In this document: piece by piece, positions 59,165 to 64,000 of the stretch
Layout of the letters: each line of letters begins with the position of its first letter
Position numbering within the stretch: the first letter of the stretch is position 1
Source of the DNA: JAAUUE01 sp943370025
GTDB taxonomy: Bacteria > Cyanobacteriota > Cyanobacteriia > Cyanobacteriales > JAAUUE01
Direction: 5' to 3'
Length of the DNA: 64,000 nt
Assembly (NCBI GenBank): GCA_943370025.1
Contig: CALRPI020000013.1
Coordinates: forward strand, 18,753-82,752
The notes under the pieces: model-generated
The model's database searches: none
Seen by the model: the letters and a program-made list of their open reading frames with translations, nothing else
Told to the model about the DNA's origin: nothing
Made by a program: the position numbers and the translations under genes

Positions 59165-60167
59165 TACTGGCATCCTCGATCGCTTTAATTATTTTGGTTA
59201 CTTCGTCCGGGCTGGCGATCGCTTGGGCTGGAGCAATGGCTGTTGGCCAAATCGGTTTGAGCTTCTCAAGGGCTGGGACGATCGCTTGGTGATTTTTGCC
59301 ATAACTCTTGGTCATGGCGGCACTAATTTGCCCATACAAAGTATTAGCATAGGTGACAAAACCACGGGAGTCTTGATACTCCACAATCTCTTTGACTTTG
59401 CCATCGGCGATCGCCGCTCCATACTCGGAGTTGGCGGTATCTAACAAACCATTAATCACGGGCAGGATAAATTTGGGGTCTTGGAGGTCGGCGGCAGGAA
59501 GTTTGGCAATAGCTCCATCGATCGCTACCATCGAAGTAGTGAATTCTGTAGCTATTTGAGGAACGATTTTTCCCGCTTTGACCAAATCTTGCAACTTGGT
59601 TAAGGGAGTCTTAAATTCTGTCACACCGCGTTCCTTTAATTGGTCTTCCACGTCGGCATAAATTTCTTCGACGGGATGGCCAATGTGGGGTTCGGCTTGG
59701 CCTAGTTTTTGCAGGTCGAGCAATTCTTTGGCAACTAATAAATGCCCCTTCATCAACCCCAGCTTGACTAGATAATCAATATCCTTAGCTCTGCCAGTCA
59801 AAACCACAGTTTCGATCGTTACTAAGTCTTTGATTTGCTCAAATTGCCCTTGGGTAATAATTTTTTTTGTCACCAATTCTTGGGCATTGGCGTAGGGGCG
59901 GCTGGCTTGAATTTTGTTGGAGAGGGCTGGACTAGCTAATTTTGCTTCTAGCTTGTCTAGTTCAGAAAGGAGGGCAGTGTTGAGATTGATTTTGGTTTTG
60001 CCGGACATCATGTGTCCACTCATAGCATCACTGGGCTGAACTTCTGGGGGATTAGCGGAACTACCTGAGGCATTCGGGGTGTTAGCTTGTTTTTGGGTGC
60101 AGCTAATCAAGAAGGCTACCATCATGGCGATCGCCATGATCCCTAAAAAGCGGAGAATCTTTTTCAT
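59154..60167 (-). CDS. Lipoprotein with ComEA-like helix-hairpin-helix, iron-uptake component
   Basis: The protein is 337 residues. A lipobox AFLISC with Cys23 follows a hydrophobic signal. A Ser/Met/His-rich linker (SDAMSGHMMSGKTK) could bind metal. Residues 57-115 form a helix-hairpin-helix of ComEA type (INLNTALLSELDKLEAKLAS, ASRPYANAQELVTKKIIT), duplicated in degenerate form to about 180 (DIDYLVKLGLMKGHLLVAKE). The C-terminal half is helical (LPAADLQDPKFILPVINGL). It is translationally coupled to FTR1 and probably replaces EfeO/EfeM or P19-like periplasmic parts. It sits behind a Fur-type operator at 60215-60231. Confidence 0.8.
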   Translation of the reverse strand: MKKILRFLGIMAIAMMVAFLISCTQKQANTPNASGSSANPPEVQPSDAMSGHMMSGKTKINLNTALLSELDKLEAKLASPALSNKIQASRPYANAQELVTKKIITQGQFEQIKDLVTIETVVLTGRAKDIDYLVKLGLMKGHLLVAKELLDLQKLGQAEPHIGHPVEEIYADVEDQLKERGVTEFKTPLTKLQDLVKAGKIVPQIATEFTTSMVAIDGAIAKLPAADLQDPKFILPVINGLLDTANSEYGAAIADGKVKEIVEYQDSRGFVTYANTLYGQISAAMTKSYGKNHQAIVPALEKLKPIWPTAIAPAQAIASPDEVTKIIKAIEDASNGL

Positions 60168-60202
60168 TATTAAGACTAATTATCAATAAGTACAATTGTG
60201 TC

Positions 60203-60231
60203 ATAGTAACACTATTGATAACTATTATCAA
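60203..60231 (-). promoter_or_regulatory. Promoter of the lipoprotein-FTR1 pair, overlapped by a Fur-type box
   Basis: On the minus strand, TTGATA (60231-60226) and TACTAT (60208-60203) are spaced exactly 17 bases, 36 bases before the start codon. The operator TTGATAACTATTATCAA at 60215-60231 is a perfect 7-3-7 inverted repeat, one base off the 7-1-7 consensus TGATAATNATTATCA used by cyanobacterial Fur/Zur proteins. It covers the -35 and spacer, so binding would block transcription. Confidence 0.75.
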
Positions 60232-60286
60232 AAAATCAAGAATAATTTGAGTAGGGTGGGCGATGCCCGCCCTACGAGAGGAATAT

Positions 60287-61285
60287 CTATGGAGGGGCAA
60301 TAACTTCAAACGCTCCCATACAGCCTGCTTCGGCGATAAAGTCCTGATGGGGGTGGAACATATAGTTGCCGGGATAAGCATAGGCAAATTCTAAAATATT
60401 GCGCTCTGTCGTGCCCATGGTCACCACATCGCTGCGTCCATTAGCTTTGGTGGTCATTCCCGTTGGATAAATATCAAAAAAATTGCCGTGGATATGAAAA
60501 GTTGCCGCCACCTCCAACTCAATCATGTTCAGGAGGTATAACCTAGTTAGTTGGTTTTGATAGATGGGGATGGGGTGCTGCATATAGTAATCGGGGATGC
60601 CATTAAAGGCATAGAGTTCATTTTTGCCATCATCATTGACATCGTATGCCCCCATTATTAACACCATTTCATCAGCGGGGGGACGAGGTGTGGGTGGGTC
60701 AATAATCAGCATTCCATACAGACCTTTGCCCACATGACGAGTGACGGGGGAAATATGACAGTGGTAGAGATGCACGCCGTAGGGTTCGGCATCAAATTCA
60801 TAGATCGTGGCTTGGTTATTCCGGACTGGCTTGACTCCATCCATGGCGGCGGGATGCACCCCGTGGAAGTGCATGGTGTGGGCATGACCGCTTTGGTTAA
60901 AAAATAAAATCCGCAGTCGATCGCCCTCCTTTGCCCTCAAGGTGGGTCCCGGCACTCGCCCATTAAAATTCCAAGTAATAAAACTCACTGCACTATTGAG
61001 CTGCACATTAGTATTCTGAGCCGTGATCCGAAACTCCCGGACAGTTCTGCCGTTCTCTTGGGTGACGGTGCCGTAGTCAAAGTCCCGGAGGACGGTGAAG
61101 GGGTTGTGGCTATTCATGACGGGGGGTAGCTTTGGTAGCGGGGGAAAGGCGATCGATCGCTTAGACTGCTGTGCCTGCAACTGTTGCCATCCCAAAGTAG
61201 CTCCCGTTAGACCAACCCCAGCTAAAGACCATTGCAGCATCCGCCGCCGACTCCAAAATCCTGCTGTCCCCTTGGGGTTAACCAT
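60287..61285 (-). CDS. Two-domain multicopper oxidase, probable ferroxidase
   Basis: The protein is 332 residues. A Tat-type signal SRRRMLQWSLAGVGLTGA (12-29) exports it folded. Two cupredoxin domains follow. Copper ligands are HTMHFHG at 136-142; the type 1-like cluster HCHISPVTRHVGKG with Cys176, His184 and Met192; FHIHGNFF at 263-270; and MFHPHQDFIAEAGCMG at 309-324. It most resembles two-domain oxidases/nitrite-reductase-like proteins. Its position beside the lipoprotein and FTR1 makes ferrous-iron oxidation for the permease the best guess. It lies 119 bases upstream of the lipoprotein and has its own upstream region without a clear Fur box. Confidence 0.88.
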   Translation of the reverse strand: MVNPKGTAGFWSRRRMLQWSLAGVGLTGATLGWQQLQAQQSKRSIAFPPLPKLPPVMNSHNPFTVLRDFDYGTVTQENGRTVREFRITAQNTNVQLNSAVSFITWNFNGRVPGPTLRAKEGDRLRILFFNQSGHAHTMHFHGVHPAAMDGVKPVRNNQATIYEFDAEPYGVHLYHCHISPVTRHVGKGLYGMLIIDPPTPRPPADEMVLIMGAYDVNDDGKNELYAFNGIPDYYMQHPIPIYQNQLTRLYLLNMIELEVAATFHIHGNFFDIYPTGMTTKANGRSDVVTMGTTERNILEFAYAYPGNYMFHPHQDFIAEAGCMGAFEVIAPP

Positions 61286-61407
61286 AACTGCCTCTAAATC
61301 ATTTGTTAGATTATTTATTATTTGAGAAAAGTTCTTAATAATTTTCTAGACTGAACTTAACAGAACTAATTAAAAATTGCAATTAATCAACGAGTATAAT
61401 TCGACCC

Positions 61408-62694
61408 ATGAGCAAAAAAGTAATTGTCCTCGGTGGAGGAGCGGCGGGTTTTTTTGGGGCAATTACCTGTGCAGAGCAAAATCCTCATGCCCAAGTGATC
61501 CTTCTAGAAGCAGGGCAGGAAGTGCTGGCAAAGGTGCGGATTTCTGGGGGCGGCAGGTGTAATGTCACCCATGCCTGCTTTGATCCGGCGTTGTTGGTGC
61601 AGAACTATCCTCGTGGTGGCAAGGCTTTGCGGGGGGCTTTTAGTCGGTTTCAGCCCCAAGATACGATCGCTTGGTTTGCCCGCCACGGGGTGGAACTAAA
61701 AACCGAAGCTGATGGCAGAATGTTTCCAGTCACCGATAATTCAGCAACCATCACCCATTGCCTAGAGCAGGTAGCTATTAATCATGGGGTACAAATTCGT
61801 ACTAAAGCTGCTGCTGTTGGCGTAGTAAGAGAACAGGAGAAATTTATTGTCGAGCTACGAAATGGGGGGAAACTGGAGAGCGATCGCCTCCTCCTCACCA
61901 CTGGCAGTAGTCCCCAAGGCCATAGAATTGCCCAGCATTTAGGACATACCCTCATTCCCCCAGCCCCTTCTTTATTTACGTTTAATATCAACGATCCCCG
62001 CTTTAGTGAATTAGCTGGGGTGAGTTTAGAAAATGTCAAGTTGCGGTTAGCGATCCTCAAATCTAACCCTCATCCCCTAGCCCTTTCTCCCTCAAGGGGA
62101 GAAGGGGGACAAGATATTAAAGGACTAGAACAAACTGGAGCATTATTAATCACCCACTGGGGGATTAGTGGTCCAGCAGTCCTGAAACTTTCTGCTTGGG
62201 CAGCACAAGCTCTACATCAACAAAAATACCAAGCCAAGTTAATCATTAATTGGCTGCCTAGCTATAATCCCGAAGTTTTACGACAGCAGCTAACGGCGGT
62301 GAAATCCCAACTTCCCCAGCGCCAAATTACTACTAGTTGTCCTTTTCCTGTCCCGAAGAGACTCTGGCAGAAGCTAGTTAATTTCATCGGCATTCATGAT
62401 AGTCAAAAATGGGCAGAACTATCCAAGAAAAGCCTGAATCAATTAGTCCAGGAGCTAACCCAAGGAGAATATTTAATTCAGGGTAAGGGAGTTTTCAAGG
62501 AAGAATTTGTCACCTGTGGGGGAGTGAAATTGTCGGAGGTGAATTTTCAGACTATGGAATCAAAAAAATGCCCCGGTCTTTATCTGGCAGGCGAAGTTCT
62601 AGATATTGATGGGGTGACGGGGGGATTCAATTTTCAGAGTGCTTGGACAACTGGTTATTTAGCTGGGGTGGGGATGGGTCAAAAAATCAGATAG
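61408..62694 (+). CDS. HI0933/BaiN-like FAD-dependent oxidoreductase (aminoacetone oxidase family)
   Basis: The protein is 428 residues. The dinucleotide-binding start is VIVLGGGAAGFFGAI at 5-19, with AKVRISGGGRCNVTHA and GGKALRGAFSRF downstream, the fold signatures of HI0933-like flavoproteins. ALLITHWGISGPAVLKLSAW and the FAD-closing CPGLYLAGEVLDIDGVTGGF are intact. An in-frame repeat insertion encodes NPHPLALSPSRGEGG at about residues 220-234, from 62064-62108, probably in a surface loop. The frame continues, so the protein may remain functional. Activity on aminoacetone is only a family label. Confidence 0.92.
   Translation: MSKKVIVLGGGAAGFFGAITCAEQNPHAQVILLEAGQEVLAKVRISGGGRCNVTHACFDPALLVQNYPRGGKALRGAFSRFQPQDTIAWFARHGVELKTEADGRMFPVTDNSATITHCLEQVAINHGVQIRTKAAAVGVVREQEKFIVELRNGGKLESDRLLLTTGSSPQGHRIAQHLGHTLIPPAPSLFTFNINDPRFSELAGVSLENVKLRLAILKSNPHPLALSPSRGEGGQDIKGLEQTGALLITHWGISGPAVLKLSAWAAQALHQQKYQAKLIINWLPSYNPEVLRQQLTAVKSQLPQRQITTSCPFPVPKRLWQKLVNFIGIHDSQKWAELSKKSLNQLVQELTQGEYLIQGKGVFKEEFVTCGGVKLSEVNFQTMESKKCPGLYLAGEVLDIDGVTGGFNFQSAWTTGYLAGVGMGQKIR
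62064..62108. repeat. Dispersed repeat inserted in frame in the FAD oxidoreductase gene
   Basis: ACCCTCATCCCCTAGCCCT followed by hairpin TTCTCCCTCAAGGGGAGAA and GGGGGA. It is the same motif order as 51136-51205 in intergenic DNA. Translated it reads LALSPSRGEGG. Confidence 0.75.
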
Positions 62695-62717
62695 AATCAA
62701 AAAAAAGCCTAAAAACT

Positions 62718-63548
62718 ATGGTCCAAAGCCTAAAAGCACCAGAAGTTATTAACCCAGTTGAGGCATCGCCTCCAGTCGATATCTTTCCCCAAGCTGATAT
62801 TGCAAGTATCGAAAGCCACGAACCCAGTGCTGATTTTTTTCCTCCGGCTGATATTGAAAGTGACGAACCTGAATTGGAAAGCTCTTTACATTTACAACAA
62901 ATTTTCCTATTAATTTCTTGCCTAGAACTCCTTTGGCGAGAAAGAAATGATTACTTCGCTGCCGGAAATCTTTCGATCTATTTCAAGCCAGAACCTAACC
63001 GACCTGCGGAGTTCCGTGGTCCTGATTTCTTTGTGGTTTTGGGAACCCAGAAGAAAGAACGAAAAAGCTGGGTGGTTTATCATGAGGGAGGTATTTATCC
63101 CCATCTGATTGTGGAAATTTTGTCTGATAGTACGGCAAAGAGCGATCGCACTACGAAAAAGCTCCTCTACCAAAACATCTTTCGGACTCCCAACTATTTC
63201 TGGTTCGATCCCTATACTTTGGAGTTTGAGGGTTTTCATCTGGTAGACGGGGAATATGTAGCCCTACAGCCCAATGAAAGGGGTCATCTCTGGAGTAGTC
63301 GGTTGCAATTGTTTCTAGGGATTCATGAGAACAAGCTGAGATATTTCACTGCGGCAGGAGATTTGGTGCCTACAGCAGAAGAGGGTTGGGCGCATGAACA
63401 GAGTAGGGCAGAAGAGGCTATACAGCGGGCGGATATGGAAACTCAACGAGCGGATATGGAAACTCAACGAGCTAAGGAGGCGATCGCCCATGCCGAAAAA
63501 CTAGCCGTCAAGCTTCGGGAACTAAATATAGACCCTGAACAAATTTAA
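62718..63548 (+). CDS. Uma2 family (DUF820) PD-(D/E)XK nuclease-like protein
   Basis: The protein is 276 residues from the ATG at 62718; the frame is open from inside the upstream gene. An acidic N-terminus repeats the phrase PxADI. The Uma2 core follows: EFRGPDFFVVLG (active-site Asp), HLIVEILSDSTAKSDRTTKK (Glu and Lys) and RTPNYFWFDPYTLEFEGFHL. The C-terminus is a coiled coil with a perfect 21-bp duplication (63429-63449, 63450-63470) giving ADMETQR twice. The family is expanded in cyanobacteria with unknown role. A second Uma2 gene follows 78 bases downstream. Confidence 0.9.
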   Translation: MVQSLKAPEVINPVEASPPVDIFPQADIASIESHEPSADFFPPADIESDEPELESSLHLQQIFLLISCLELLWRERNDYFAAGNLSIYFKPEPNRPAEFRGPDFFVVLGTQKKERKSWVVYHEGGIYPHLIVEILSDSTAKSDRTTKKLLYQNIFRTPNYFWFDPYTLEFEGFHLVDGEYVALQPNERGHLWSSRLQLFLGIHENKLRYFTAAGDLVPTAEEGWAHEQSRAEEAIQRADMETQRADMETQRAKEAIAHAEKLAVKLRELNIDPEQI

Positions 63549-63626
63549 GCTACAAATTCCTTGAGAGCGATGGAAATCCTTTAGGATGATATTACCGAGA
63601 CTAGTAACAAGCAACCCCGGAAAGCA

Positions 63627-64000
63627 ATGGTTAACCTCGCCTATGATTATGACCGCCTGCCCACGGCTGAGGAGCTACCCCACTCAGATGACACCCCTGT
63701 GGATAACGAACTTCAAAATGATCTGCCTAACTTTTTATTGAACCTACTGCGGTTGATTTGGCGCGATCGCCAAGATTGGTTCTTCGGCGTAGACATGGGC
63801 ATCTATCACGACCCCAAAAGTAGAACCCCGATCATTCCCGATGGCTTTTTGTCCTTGGGAGTGGAACGCTACAAGGGAGGAACTAGACGATTGAGCTATG
63901 TGCTGTGGGAAGAGAACTACACGATGCCCATCATGGCATTGGAAATAGTCTCCCAAACCTACAACGGTGAATACGAGACCAAGCTAAAGCAATATCAATC
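63627..64000 (+). CDS. Uma2 family protein, truncated by the window edge
   Basis: 124 codons are visible from the ATG at 63627, open to the right edge. The text runs MVNLAYDYDRLPTAEELP, FLLNLLRLIWRDRQDWFFGV and IIPDGFLSLGVERYKGGTRR, then PIMALEIVSQTYNGEYETKL, matching the Uma2 active-site arrangement (Asp in PDGF, Glu and Lys in the last segment). It is a paralogue of the preceding gene at low similarity. Its C-terminus is not seen. Confidence 0.88.
   Translation, partial: MVNLAYDYDRLPTAEELPHSDDTPVDNELQNDLPNFLLNLLRLIWRDRQDWFFGVDMGIYHDPKSRTPIIPDGFLSLGVERYKGGTRRLSYVLWEENYTMPIMALEIVSQTYNGEYETKLKQYQ

Noticed and set aside
60287..61285. Copper nitrite reductase as identity of the two-domain oxidase
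   Set aside because: No denitrification gene is nearby, the context is FTR1 iron permease, and the copper-ligand spacing is not a clear NirK match.
1..64000. CRISPR arrays, prophage, integrated plasmid
   Set aside because: No regularly spaced direct repeats with unique spacers and no integrase, capsid, terminase, Cas or replication gene was found; the repeats seen are palindromic dispersed elements.

Overview
The window is chromosomal DNA of a phycobilisome-bearing cyanobacterium. The HIP1 octamer GCGATCGC is very frequent. Genes for oxygenic photosynthesis are present: Psb27, the ferredoxin-docking NDH-1 subunit NdhS, heme oxygenase for bilin synthesis, a probable Psb35, and an FdC2-type ferredoxin. 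Several genes are cyanobacterial conserved families (DUF2232, Mo-nitrogenase-C-terminus/TerB, Uma2). I cannot fix the genus. No phage, integrase, transposase gene or CRISPR array is visible. The one RNA gene found is tRNA-Arg(CCU).

Layout. 1-1927 is the N-terminal part of a multi-PAS sensor running off the left edge. 2463-6635 (minus) holds queF, an exported protein, argF, a small 2Fe-2S protein and a DUF2252 protein. 6842-9411 holds two uncharacterised proteins, a RidA protein and ndhS. 9587-16125 (minus) holds a hydrolase, a DUF2232 membrane protein and a signalling operon read as hybrid histidine kinase, then class III nucleotide cyclase, then a single-domain response regulator. 16527-19693 (minus) holds a sugar-type solute-binding lipoprotein, a glycosyltransferase and a methyltransferase. 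19935-28133 (mostly plus) holds an AEC transporter, the tRNA, tpiA, a Ppx/GppA-HD phosphatase, a class II aldolase, and a COG0523 metal GTPase overlapping a WD40 gene. 28245-35311 (minus) holds a SWIM/SNF2 helicase pair, psb27 and a GAF histidine kinase.

35903-43216 (mostly plus) holds trmJ coupled to a class A beta-lactamase-like hydrolase, a TerB/Mo-nitro_C protein, a DUF433/DUF5615 toxin-antitoxin-like pair, a CFA-like methyltransferase (minus), ureG and a cyanobacterial TPR-like protein. 43273-46169 (minus) holds a small PSII-type membrane protein and PBP1A. 46415-51113 is a compact plus-strand cluster: Hsp70, FdC2 ferredoxin, Sua5/YrdC and an RCK-2TM-RCK channel-like protein. 51400-57558 holds ho1, a PDGLE protein, an aldo/keto reductase, two FHA proteins, a small basic protein, a VOC protein and an exported TPR protein. 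57566-61285 (minus) holds a methyltransferase and a high-affinity iron-uptake cluster (multicopper oxidase, helix-hairpin-helix lipoprotein, FTR1 permease). A clean Fur-type operator overlies the promoter of the lipoprotein/permease pair. 61408-64000 holds an FAD oxidase carrying an in-frame repeat insertion and two tandem Uma2 nucleases, the last cut by the right edge.

The intergenic space is dominated by short palindromic elements. The most striking family is about 86-98 bp, has TAGCGATCC/GGATNGCTA-type ends and is always flanked by TA. Two copies sit inside other repeats whose uninterrupted copies also occur in this window. The filled and empty sites together show insertion at TA with TA duplication, as expected of an IS630/Tc1-mariner-type MITE. 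Other repeat families have been captured into coding sequences, changing an N-terminus, an internal loop, a C-terminus and a stop codon.
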